A stretch of DNA of 64,000 nt from Xylanimonas protaetiae (lineage in GTDB: Bacteria; Actinomycetota; Actinomycetes; Actinomycetales; Cellulomonadaceae). The position numbers and the translations under genes are program-made. Below, piece after piece: positions 39,816 to 47,837 of the stretch (its first letter is position 1; each line of letters starts with the position of its first letter). The stretch spans positions 3,291,440-3,355,439 of the forward strand of contig NZ_CP035493.1 of the NCBI RefSeq assembly GCF_004135385.1. Reading direction: 5' to 3'. The notes below the pieces were generated by a model that did not search any database, was not told the origin of the DNA, and saw only the letters and a list, made by a program, of their open reading frames with translations.

Positions 39816-41779
39816 GCGAGCAGCCGGCCGGTCTGGAACACGGCCACCGCGAGCAGCCACGCGAACGTCAGCTGCACCGCGACCGCGCCGAACGCCCAGC
39901 GCCCGCCGAACACGCGGCGCTGCTCGGCGACCGTCGCCAGGCACGGGGTGTACGCGAGCACGAACACGAGGAAGGCGAGCGCCGCCGCGGTCGCGTGCCC
40001 GCCCGACGTCACGTCGAGGGTGGCGCGCAGCTGGTCGCCGAGGGCGCCGTCGGCGGAGGCGGCACCGACGTCGGCGGGGTCGAGCGAGAAGGACTGCGCG
40101 AGCGCGCCGACCACCACCTCCTTGGCGACGAACCCGGTGGTCAGGGCCGAGGCGAGGCGCCAGTCGTCGAGCCCCGCCGGGGCGAGCACGGGCGCGATGC
40201 CGTCGGCGACGCGGCCGTAGACGGAGTCGTGGACCGGCACCTCGCCGACGGGGTGCCCGCCGGTCACGGGGATCGCGGAGAGCACCCAGACCACGACGAG
40301 CGTGCCGGCGATGATGCCGCCGGCGCCACGGACGAACGCGGCGACGCGCGTCCACGTCGACAGGAGGAGCGGACGGAGGCGCGGCACGTGGTACGCGGGC
40401 AGGGCGAGCACGAGGGGCCGGGTCTGGCGCAGGTCGCGGAACGCCGTCGAGCGCAGCACGAGCCCGCCCAGGATCACGAGCAGCCCGGAGAGCACGTAGA
40501 GCCCGAAGACGACCGTGCCTGCGGACCGCGGGAAGAACGTGCCCGCCACCAGCACGTACACCGTCAAGCGGGCGGGGCACGACGTCAGCGGGATGAGCAG
40601 GCCGGTCAGCAGGCGCCGGCGGGCGTCGGGCATGGTGCGCGTGGCGACCATGGCCGGCACGTTGCACCCGAACCCGATGACGAGCGGCACCATGGCCCGC
40701 CCGTCCAGCCCGATGGAACGCAGCGCCCGGTCGGCGACGAACGCCGCGCGGGCCAGGTACCCGGAGTCCTCGAGCATGCCGATCGCGACGAACACGAGGG
40801 CGAGCAGCGGGACGAACGACAGCACCGTGCCGACGCCGGAGAGCACGCCGTCGACGAGCAGCCCTTCGACCCACGCGGGCCCGGGGACGACGGCCCGCAG
40901 CCCGCTCGCGAGGGGCCCGCCGAAGAACCCGCCGACGGCGTCGACGAGCGGCGTCGCGACGACGGTGGTGAGCTCGAAGACGGCCCACATGACGGCGAGG
41001 AACACCGGCACGCCGAGCCACGGGTGCAGCAGGACGCGGTCGATGCGGTCGGACGTCGAGCGCACGGGGACGGCGGGCGGCGTCGGCACGGCGGCCGCGA
41101 GCACGCGCTCGGTCCAGGCGAAGCGCTCCTCGTCGCTCATCGCGACGGGCGCGGCTGTGGCCGTCGCGCAGCGGCAGCCGCCGTGCGCGTGCCGGTCGGC
41201 CTGCGCGCACGCGCACCCGGCCGGGCACCGCGTCGTCTCGAGCAGGCGTTCGACGGCGACGCCGAGCGCCTCCACGCCGCTCCCGGTGCGCGGGTCGAGC
41301 GCGACGACGGGCACCTGCGCGGCGGTGGCGAGCGCGTCGAGGTCGGGCGTGACGCTGCGCGCGGCGGCGACGTCGAGCATGGTCACGGCGGCGACGACGG
41401 GCGTGCCGGTCTCGTGCACCTGCGCGAGCAGGTAGAGGGACCGCGCGAGCGCGGACCCGTCGAGGACGACGACGGCGACGTCGGGGCGGCCGAGCTCGCC
41501 GCGCCCGGCGACGTAGTCGGCGGCCACCTGCTCGTCGGGCGAGCGTGGCGTGAGGCTGTACGTGCCGGGCAGGTCGACGAGGGCGAGGCGGCGACCGCCG
41601 CGCTTCCACGTGCCGGTCTGCAGCTCGACGGTGGTGCCGGGCGCGTTCATCACGGCCTGCCGGGCGCCGCTGAGCGTGTTGAAGAGCGTGGACTTGCCGG
41701 CGTTGGGGTTGCCGACGAGCCCGATGGTGAGCGTCCCTGCCTCCACGACGACGCCGGGCGCCGCGTCGTGGCAGCTCAC
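39812..41779 (-). CDS. feoB: Ferrous iron transport protein B
   Basis: 655-aa Fe(II) importer. The N-terminal G domain has G1 'GLVGNPNAGKST' (23-31), G2 'NAPGTTVE', G3 'LVDLPGTYSL' and a G4 position reading T-M-L-D (133-136) where the usual motif is N-x-x-D. A Cys/His-rich linker (C185, C189, C191, H197, H199, C202, C204) follows, then the membrane domain with paired Gate motifs: 'VIGFGCNVPAMVATRTM' with 'LIPLTSCPARLTVYVL', and 'LTTGFVAKEVVVGALAQSF' with 'FVLAYTPCLATVA'. GTG at 41779 overlaps the feoA stop. Shorter than E. coli FeoB (773 aa) but intact. Confidence 0.93.
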   Translation of the reverse strand: MSCHDAAPGVVVEAGTLTIGLVGNPNAGKSTLFNTLSGARQAVMNAPGTTVELQTGTWKRGGRRLALVDLPGTYSLTPRSPDEQVAADYVAGRGELGRPDVAVVVLDGSALARSLYLLAQVHETGTPVVAAVTMLDVAAARSVTPDLDALATAAQVPVVALDPRTGSGVEALGVAVERLLETTRCPAGCACAQADRHAHGGCRCATATAAPVAMSDEERFAWTERVLAAAVPTPPAVPVRSTSDRIDRVLLHPWLGVPVFLAVMWAVFELTTVVATPLVDAVGGFFGGPLASGLRAVVPGPAWVEGLLVDGVLSGVGTVLSFVPLLALVFVAIGMLEDSGYLARAAFVADRALRSIGLDGRAMVPLVIGFGCNVPAMVATRTMPDARRRLLTGLLIPLTSCPARLTVYVLVAGTFFPRSAGTVVFGLYVLSGLLVILGGLVLRSTAFRDLRQTRPLVLALPAYHVPRLRPLLLSTWTRVAAFVRGAGGIIAGTLVVVWVLSAIPVTGGHPVGEVPVHDSVYGRVADGIAPVLAPAGLDDWRLASALTTGFVAKEVVVGALAQSFSLDPADVGAASADGALGDQLRATLDVTSGGHATAAALAFLVFVLAYTPCLATVAEQRRVFGGRWAFGAVAVQLTFAWLLAVAVFQTGRLLA

Positions 41780-42024
41780 GCCGACGCCCCGGCGAGCTCG
41801 GGGGTGAGCGGCGTGACGCCGATGCAGGCGCACGTGCGCCCGTCGATGGCGAGGCGGTCGGAGCCGACGGCGACGACGCGGCCCCCGAACGCGCTGCAGT
41901 GCACGACGTGGACCACGGCTCCCTCGCGCAGGCCGAGCTCGCGCAACCGGGCGCGCTCGCCGTCCTCGAGGTCCACCCAGCGCACCTCGGCGGAGGTGCC
42001 CGCGGGGCACAGACGCAGATCCAC
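41776..42024 (-). CDS. feoA: Ferrous iron transport protein A
   Basis: 82-aa SH3-like FeoA: 'MDLRLCPAGTSAEVR', 'RARLRELGLREGAVVHVVH', 'GRVVAVGSDRLAIDGRTCAC'. It interacts with FeoB and is needed for Fe(II) uptake. GTG at 42024 is 6 bases from a TACGGT -10 box (leaderless), and an IdeR-like box covers the -35 region, so the operon should be off when iron is plentiful. Stop overlaps the feoB GTG. Confidence 0.88.
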   Translation of the reverse strand: MDLRLCPAGTSAEVRWVDLEDGERARLRELGLREGAVVHVVHCSAFGGRVVAVGSDRLAIDGRTCACIGVTPLTPELAGASA

Positions 42025-42030
42025 GGCAGA

Positions 42031-42036
42031 ACCGTA
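42031..42036 (-). promoter_or_regulatory. Leaderless -10 box (TACGGT) of feoABC
   Basis: TACGGT on the minus strand with 6 bases to the feoA GTG; the IdeR-like box begins 5 bases further upstream. Confidence 0.6.
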
Positions 42037-42040
42037 CGGC

Positions 42041-42059
42041 TGAGGTAAGCCTTGCCTGA
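42041..42059. promoter_or_regulatory. IdeR/DtxR-type iron box upstream of feoA
   Basis: TGAGGTAAGCCTTGCCTGA, an imperfect 19-bp palindrome matching the DtxR/IdeR consensus TTAGGTTAGCCTAACCTAA at 14 positions. It lies immediately upstream of the feoA -10 box, over the -35 region, which suits iron-dependent repression. Confidence 0.8.
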
Positions 42060-42183
42060 AGGACCCTGGCGCGTTTGTGACGGGGTTCACGAGAGGTGGC
42101 GCTGAGTGCTCGCCTCGCCGGGACCGCCGTGGGGCGGTGCGGCGGGCGGCGAGACAGCCGCCCCGGCGCGCGGGTCCCCGCCG

Positions 42184-42189
42184 TAGGCT
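42184..42189 (+). promoter_or_regulatory. Leaderless -10 box (TAGGCT) of metH
   Basis: TAGGCT followed by 7 bases and the metH GTG at 42197. Confidence 0.6.
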
Positions 42190-42196
42190 TCCGTGC

Positions 42197-45100
42197 GTGA
42201 CCACCCTCGACGCCCGCCCTGCCGAGAACCCTGCCGCCGACGCCCGCGCGGCCGCCCTCCTGGACGCGGTGCGCTCCCGCGTCGTCGTCGCCGACGGCGC
42301 GATGGGCACGATGATCCAGGCGCAGGACCCCACCCTGGAGGACTACGAGGGGCACGAGGGCTGCAACGAGGTGCTCAACGTCTCGCGGCCCGACATCATC
42401 GCGGCCGTGCACGACGCCTACCTGGAGGCGGGCGTCGACGCCGTCGAGACGAACACCTTCGGCGCCAACTGGTCCAACCTGGGCGACTACGGCATCGACG
42501 ACCGTATCCGCGAGCTGGCCCGTGCGGGCGCCGCGATCGCCCGGTCGCGGGCCGACGCGTACGCCACGGACGAGCGCCCCCGCTGGGTGCTGGGCTCGAT
42601 GGGCCCGGGCACCAAGCTGCCGTCGCTCGGCCACACCACGTACGCGCACCTGCGCGCGACGTTCGCCGAGCAGGCCGCCGGCCTCCTCGAGGGCGGGGCC
42701 GACGCCCTGCTCATCGAGACCTCGCAGGACCTGCTCCAGGCCAAGGCCGCGGTCACGGCCGCGCACGACGCGTTCGCCGCCGTCGGGCGCCGCGTGCCGG
42801 TGATGGTGTCGGTGACCGTGGAGACGACGGGCACCATGCTCATGGGCTCCGAGATCGGCGCCGCGCTCACCGCGCTGCAGTCGATCGGCGTCGACACCAT
42901 CGGCCTCAACTGCGCCACCGGCCCCGACAAGATGTCGGAGCACCTGCGCTACCTGTCGCAGCACTCCGAGATGCCGGTGACGTGCATGCCCAACGCCGGC
43001 CTGCCCGAGCTCGGCCCGCACGGCGCGGTCTACCCGCTCTCGCCCGCCGAGCTCGCCGCGGCCCACGTGCAGTTCGTCAAGGAGTTCGGCCTGGGCCTCG
43101 TGGGCGGCTGCTGCGGCACGACGCCGGAGCACCTGGGCGCCGTCGTCGAGGCGGTGCGGGGCCAGTCGCTCGCGGCGCGCACCCCGCAGCGGGAGAACGC
43201 CGTCGCCTCCCTCTACTCCCCCACCGACCTCACCCAGGAGCTCAGCTACCTCGCCATCGGCGAGCGCACCAACGCCAACGGCTCGAAGGCGTTCCGCGAC
43301 GCCATGCTCGAGGGCCGCTGGGACGACATCGTCGACCTGGCACGCGCGCAGACGCGCGAGGGCGCGCACCTGCTCGACGTGTGCGTCGACTACGTGGGTC
43401 GCGACGGCGTCGCCGACGTGCGCGAGGTCGTCTCGCGCCTCGCGTCGGCGTCGACGCTGCCGCTCGTCATCGACTCGACCGAGCCGGCGGTCCTTCAGGC
43501 GGGCCTCGAGCTCGTCGGCGGGCGTGCCGTCGTCAACTCGGTCAACTTCGAGGACGGCGAGGGGCCCGGGTCCCGCTTCGACCGCATCATGCCGCTGGTC
43601 AAGGAGCACGGCACCGCCGTCGTCGCCCTGACGATCGACGAGGAGGGGCAGGCGCGCACCACGGCGACGAAGGTCGCCATCGCCTCCCGCCTGATCGACA
43701 CGCTCGTGCAGAAGTGGGGCATGCGGGTCGACGACATCATCGTCGACGCCCTGACCTTCCCCATCGCCACGGGGCAGGAGGAGACGCGACGCGACGCCAT
43801 CGAGACCATCGAGGCGATCCGCCAGATCACGCGCCTCTACCCGGGCGTCCACACGACGCTGGGCGTCTCCAACGTGTCCTTCGGCCTCAACCCGGCGGCG
43901 CGCACGGTGCTCAACTCGGTGTTCCTGCACGAGGCCGCCGCCGCCGGGCTCGACTCCGCCATCGTGCACGCGGCCAAGATCCTGCCGCGCACCGCGATCC
44001 CGGACGAGCAGTGGGACGCCGCGCTCGCGCTCGTGTGGGACAAGCGGGAGTACGACGACGCCGGCGAGCTGGTCCACGACCCGCTCGCCCACCTGCTCTC
44101 CCTCTTCGAGGGCGTCGACGCCGCCGCGCTGCGCGACGCGCGCGAGGCCGAGCTCGCGGCCCTGCCGATCGGCGAGCGCCTCGCGCGCCGCATCGTCGAC
44201 GGCAACAAGAAGGGCCTGGAGGCCGACGTCGACGAGGCGCTCGGGGCGGGCATGAAGGCCCTCGACATCGTCAACGAGCACCTGCTCGGCGGCATGCAGG
44301 TGGTCGGCGAGCTCTTCGGCTCGGGCCAGATGCAGCTGCCGTTCGTGCTCCAGTCGGCCGAGGTCATGAAGTCCGCCGTCGCGCTGCTCGAACCGCACAT
44401 GGAGAAGATCGGCGGCGAGACGACGAAGGGCACCATCGTGCTCGCGACCGTGCGCGGCGACGTGCACGACATCGGCAAGAACCTCGTCGACATCATCCTG
44501 ACGAACAACGGCTACAAGGTCGTCAACATCGGCATCAAGCAGCCCATCAGCGCCATGATCGAGGCCGCCGAGGAGCACGACGCCGACGTCATCGGCATGT
44601 CCGGCCTGCTCGTGAAGTCCACGGTGGTGATGAAGGAGAACCTCGAGGAGCTCGCCGCGCGCGGCCTCGCGGAGCGCTGGCCCGTGCTGCTCGGCGGTGC
44701 CGCCCTCACGCGCACCTACGTCGAGGACGACCTCGCCGGACTGTTCCCCGGCACCGTCCGCTACGCGCGCGACGCGTTCGAAGGGCTGCGGCTCATGGAG
44801 CCGCTCGTGCGCGTCGCGCGCGGCGCCTCGCCGGACGAGGTGGGCCTTCCGCCGCTGAAGAAGCGCCGCCACGGCGTCGTCACCGTCGCGGAGACGCCGC
44901 TCGAGGACCTGCCCGCACGGTCCGACGTCGCCGCCGACAACGAGGTGCCCGAGCCCCCGTTCTGGGGCACGCGCATCGTCAAGGGCATGCCCCTGACCGA
45001 CTACGCGGCGTTCCTCGACGAGCGCGCCGTGTTCCTCGGCCAGTGGGGCCTCAAGCCGGGTCGCGGCGACGACGGCGCCTCCTACGAGGAGCTGCGGCAG

Positions 45101-45778
45101 ACCGAGGGCCTGCCCCGCCTCGCCATGTGGCTCGACCGGATCCGCACCGAGCGCATCCTCGACCCGTCGGTCATCTACGGCTACTTCCCCGCCTGGTCCG
45201 AGGGCGACGACGTCGTCGTGGCGCACCACTCCGGGCCGGACGGAGGGTCGGGCGGCATCGCTGGGACCGAACGGCTGCGCTTCACCTTTCCCCGCCAGCG
45301 GCGCGACCGGCACCTCTGCCTCGCCGACTTCATCCGCCCGCGGTCCTTCTATGAGGAGACCGGCCGGTTCGACGTGCTGCCCGTGCAGCTCGTGACCGTC
45401 GGCGCCACGGTCGCGGAGCACACCGCGACGATGTTCGCCGCGAACGAGTACCGCGAGTACATGGAGCTGCACGGCCTCTCCGTGCAGCTCACCGAGGCGC
45501 TCGCCGAGTACTGGCACGCGCGCGTGCGCGCCGAGCTGGGCTTCGCGTCCGAGGAGCCGGGCTCGGTCGAAGGGCTGTTCAAGCTCGACTACCGCGGGGC
45601 GCGCATGTCGCTCGGATACCCGGCGTGCCCGAACATGGAGGACCGGCACAAGGTCGTCGAGCTGCTGAAGCCGGGACGGGTGGGCGTGGTGCTGTCGGAG
45701 GAGCTGCAGCTGCACCCGGAGGCTTCGACGGATGCCTTCGTATTCCACCACCCGGAGGCGAAGTACTTCTCGGTCTGA
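42197..45778 (+). CDS. metH: Cobalamin-dependent methionine synthase
   Basis: 1193-aa four-module enzyme moving a methyl group from 5-methyl-THF to homocysteine through cob(I)alamin. The homocysteine domain (about 20-325) has zinc Cys residues in 'GLNCATGPDKMS' and 'LVGGCCGTTPEH'. The pterin domain (about 345-610) has 'IGERTNANGSKAF', and the B12 domain (about 640-880) has 'VRGDVHDIGKNLVD' with the lower-ligand His in DxHxxG. The AdoMet reactivation domain (about 900-1193) ends with 'ARMSLGYPACPNMEDRHKV'. All modules are intact. GTG start is leaderless, which leaves no room for a cobalamin riboswitch in an mRNA leader. Divergent from feoABC. Confidence 0.95.
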   Translation: MTTLDARPAENPAADARAAALLDAVRSRVVVADGAMGTMIQAQDPTLEDYEGHEGCNEVLNVSRPDIIAAVHDAYLEAGVDAVETNTFGANWSNLGDYGIDDRIRELARAGAAIARSRADAYATDERPRWVLGSMGPGTKLPSLGHTTYAHLRATFAEQAAGLLEGGADALLIETSQDLLQAKAAVTAAHDAFAAVGRRVPVMVSVTVETTGTMLMGSEIGAALTALQSIGVDTIGLNCATGPDKMSEHLRYLSQHSEMPVTCMPNAGLPELGPHGAVYPLSPAELAAAHVQFVKEFGLGLVGGCCGTTPEHLGAVVEAVRGQSLAARTPQRENAVASLYSPTDLTQELSYLAIGERTNANGSKAFRDAMLEGRWDDIVDLARAQTREGAHLLDVCVDYVGRDGVADVREVVSRLASASTLPLVIDSTEPAVLQAGLELVGGRAVVNSVNFEDGEGPGSRFDRIMPLVKEHGTAVVALTIDEEGQARTTATKVAIASRLIDTLVQKWGMRVDDIIVDALTFPIATGQEETRRDAIETIEAIRQITRLYPGVHTTLGVSNVSFGLNPAARTVLNSVFLHEAAAAGLDSAIVHAAKILPRTAIPDEQWDAALALVWDKREYDDAGELVHDPLAHLLSLFEGVDAAALRDAREAELAALPIGERLARRIVDGNKKGLEADVDEALGAGMKALDIVNEHLLGGMQVVGELFGSGQMQLPFVLQSAEVMKSAVALLEPHMEKIGGETTKGTIVLATVRGDVHDIGKNLVDIILTNNGYKVVNIGIKQPISAMIEAAEEHDADVIGMSGLLVKSTVVMKENLEELAARGLAERWPVLLGGAALTRTYVEDDLAGLFPGTVRYARDAFEGLRLMEPLVRVARGASPDEVGLPPLKKRRHGVVTVAETPLEDLPARSDVAADNEVPEPPFWGTRIVKGMPLTDYAAFLDERAVFLGQWGLKPGRGDDGASYEELRQTEGLPRLAMWLDRIRTERILDPSVIYGYFPAWSEGDDVVVAHHSGPDGGSGGIAGTERLRFTFPRQRRDRHLCLADFIRPRSFYEETGRFDVLPVQLVTVGATVAEHTATMFAANEYREYMELHGLSVQLTEALAEYWHARVRAELGFASEEPGSVEGLFKLDYRGARMSLGYPACPNMEDRHKVVELLKPGRVGVVLSEELQLHPEASTDAFVFHHPEAKYFSV

Positions 45779-45988
45779 GGAATCCGGGCGGGGCGCGTGG
45801 CCTGGTGAGCGACGTTCATGCAGGTCATGACCTGCGAGGGAGTTCGCGGGTCACGTATCCAGCCGCCGGCTGGACAGACCCCAACGTACCAAAGCGCGTC
45901 ATAAACGCGTCACGTCTGGCGGGGTCCGGCGAAGCACCAACACCCGATCGGGCCTCCGACGCCGTGACCTGCGGCGATACTCTCGTGT
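45779..45988. other. Intergenic region after metH; possible island boundary
   Basis: About 210 bases with no convincing gene. GC and codon signal drop relative to metH. A near-direct repeat GCGTCATAAACGCGTCA lies around 45897-45913. There is no tRNA or integrase nearby, so an attachment site is only a possibility. This is the left edge of the accessory region. Confidence 0.4.
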
Positions 45989-46487
45989 GTGACGCCTGCC
46001 TGCGCAACGTGGCCGGGCATGGTCCAGATCGAGTCCACGGCGCGGGGGGTCGACCGTGCGCCCTCCACACCGCGGAGCCGCGGCAAGATCCCCCTCGAAC
46101 CGGAGTCCAGCGGCAGAGACCACCTCAGCTACACGTGCGCGCTTCGAGACGTCGATCGCCCCCAGAGCCAGGGGGTCCGCTACGGCTACCGCGTCTACCA
46201 AACTCGCCGTCGGCAAGCGGAACTCGTGGCGCGACGCCGAACCCCTGATCGAGCGTACGTACCAGCTCCTGAACGGTTCGATCGGACAGGTGCTCAGGTT
46301 CAAGCCAGACCTCACGGTGGCAGACGGGTCCGTCAAGGTCTCCGAGGAGGAGGCAGGCGCCCCCGTCATGGTCGTCGACGCGGTGGCCTGGCGGAGCCGC
46401 AAGGACCGCAAGCAGCTCCATACGGACCAGCACGCAACCGAGTCCGCGCTCGCCACGCGGGCGCCGCTCCAGGAGTGGGTCCGGTAA
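45989..46487 (+). pseudogene. Probable frameshifted hypothetical gene remnant
   Basis: Third-codon GC is high in one frame from the GTG at 45989 to about 46195 ('MVQIESTARGVDRAPSTP'), then switches to the next frame up to the TAA at 46487 ('NSWRDAEPLIERTYQLLNG', 'FKPDLTVADGSVKVSEEEAG'). Neither half alone looks like a full gene, and the switch suggests one old gene broken by a frameshift near 46130-46200. A TACTCT hexamer sits 5 bases before the GTG. I recognise no family. It could also be two short unrelated fragments. Confidence 0.35.
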
Positions 46488-46552
46488 CAGCAGCACCACC
46501 GACAGTGAACACGAGACCCAACCGAGGACGGACGGCGCCAGCGACCTGCGGC

Positions 46553-46584
46553 TACACTTGTAACTGTAGAGCAGTTGCGGTTAC
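46553..46584 (+). promoter_or_regulatory. Promoter and operator-like inverted repeats of the HTH/PIN pair
   Basis: TACACT (46553-46558) is a -10 candidate. Overlapping the expected start point are nested inverted repeats, AACTG-N5-CAGTT (46562-46576) and GTAAC/GTTAC (46560-46564, 46580-46584), well placed for autorepression by the HTH protein. Confidence 0.45.
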
Positions 46585-46624
46585 GCTTGCAGCCACGGTC
46601 GTCCCCACCCCTGGAGCAGTCACG

Positions 46625-47068
46625 ATGTCCCTCACGGTGCCCCCGGCGCGCAGGTCTGTCACGACGCACGCGCGGCAGCAGCGCCACGCCCAGGAGTTCA
46701 TTGCACGCGTCGGCGGTGACCTTCGCGCGCTCCGCCTCGAGGTCCCCGGAGATGCCGCCACGGAGGTCCCGAGCGACGTCGTCGCGATCCTCGGCCAGGT
46801 CCTCGAAGCCGTCGCCGACGGCGACACCGTGACCGTCGCATCCCAACCCGCGGAGCTGACCACCACGCAGGCGGCCGCAAGGCTCGGCATCTCGCGCCCG
46901 ACGCTCATGGGTCTGATCGGCGCTGGTGACCTGGTCGCGAGGAAGGTTGGTACGCACCACAGGATCGCGACGTCCGATGTCGTCGCGTTCCGTCGCGCCC
47001 GGCTTGCCCGGCAGCGCGCCGCGTTCGAGGAGCTCGCAGCCCTCGACGACGAGCTCGAAGGCCTGTGA
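46625..47068 (+). CDS. Excisionase-type HTH protein, likely antitoxin
   Basis: 147-aa protein. After an N-terminal helical part, an excisionase/MerR-like helix-turn-helix occupies about residues 78-125: 'LTTTQAAARLGISRPTLMGL', then 'VGTHHRIATSDVVAFRRARL'. A charged C-terminal helix (about 126-147) would suit toxin binding. The gene stop overlaps the GTG of the PIN gene (GTGA), the layout of actinobacterial toxin-antitoxin modules that pair an excisionase-type HTH with a PIN ribonuclease. Autoregulation through the inverted repeats upstream is inferred. A GGAG lies upstream of the ATG. Confidence 0.78.
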   Translation: MSLTVPPARRSVTTHARQQRHAQEFIARVGGDLRALRLEVPGDAATEVPSDVVAILGQVLEAVADGDTVTVASQPAELTTTQAAARLGISRPTLMGLIGAGDLVARKVGTHHRIATSDVVAFRRARLARQRAAFEELAALDDELEGL

Positions 47069-47664
47069 GCCCGACACCGACCGACACGGCCGCGCCGACG
47101 AAGGTCCTCCTCGACGCGAACATCCTGTTCTCGCGGACGCTGCGCGACTGGCTGTTCTTGCTGCGCAACGAGACCGGCGGCGAGGCGTTCACGATCCTGG
47201 CGACGGAAGACATCATCGCCGAGACGATCTACCGCTACCGCCGCCGGTACCGGCGCGCGTCCGGCGCGCAGATCGCAGCCGTACACGACCGCATCGTCGA
47301 ACAGCTCGACGACCGGATCGTCGACTACGAGATCGACGACACGTCCCCGCTCGCCGACGAGAACGACGCCCACGTCCACGCCGCTGCCGTCGCGGCCGGT
47401 ATCGACCTCGTCATCACCGCCGACACGGGCTTCACCAACCTCGACGACAAACAGCGCGCCACGCTCGGCTATCGGGCCCTGACCGCTGACGAGTTCCTCA
47501 CCGAGGTCGACAACGTCACGCCTTCCGCAGTCGACGCCGTCACTCGCGCGCAGCTGAGGTACTGGCGGGCGCGCGGCGAGGGCCGCTCTCTCGACGAAGC
47601 CCTCGACGCCGCCGACTGCCCACGGTTCGCCGCGCGGGTCCGCGCCCGCCTCAAGCCGACCTGA
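47065..47664 (+). CDS. PIN-domain protein, likely toxin
   Basis: 199-aa PIN-domain protein. Acidic metal-site residues are D17 ('VLLDANILFS'), E53 in 'ATEDIIAETIYRYRR', D98/D101 in 'LADENDAHVHAAAVAAG' and D120 in 'LVITADTGF'. The extra ~60 C-terminal residues ('AVTRAQLRYWRARGEGRSLD') are longer than in small VapC toxins (~130 aa). Expected activity is a Mg2+-dependent RNase neutralised by the HTH partner, with which it overlaps by 4 bases. Target RNA unknown. Confidence 0.8.
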   Translation: MSPTPTDTAAPTKVLLDANILFSRTLRDWLFLLRNETGGEAFTILATEDIIAETIYRYRRRYRRASGAQIAAVHDRIVEQLDDRIVDYEIDDTSPLADENDAHVHAAAVAAGIDLVITADTGFTNLDDKQRATLGYRALTADEFLTEVDNVTPSAVDAVTRAQLRYWRARGEGRSLDEALDAADCPRFAARVRARLKPT

Positions 47665-47739
47665 CCGCGCGCCCCGGCACACCTGACCTCCAGGAGCGGA
47701 ACCCACACACGGACCCGCGTGGAGCACCAGGAGGTCGCC

Positions 47740-47837
47740 GTGACCATCCCGACTCGTGAGTGCGTCGGCGGCGAGATCGTCTCGAAGCCGCAGTGGAAGA
47801 AGACCAGCCTCGGCGAGGTCCGGTACGGCCCGGTGCG
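47740..47837 (+). pseudogene. 5' fragment of an unidentified gene, cut off at a junction
   Basis: The GTG at 47740 has an excellent AGGAGG five bases upstream and opens about 33 GC3-rich codons ('TIPTRECVGGEIVSKPQW', 'KKTSLGEVRYGPV'). At about 47835 the coding signal moves to another frame that is clearly the middle of an MFS transporter. So a real gene start has been joined to an unrelated gene end. Family not recognised. Confidence 0.5.

Noticed and set aside
42060-42196. Cobalamin riboswitch for metH
   Set aside because: The predicted transcript starts at the GTG and no B12-box-like element is seen in the short divergent region.
42060-45751. Upstream extension of the feoB frame antisense to metH
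   Set aside because: FeoB begins at the GTG coupled to feoA; the extension is a shadow of metH.
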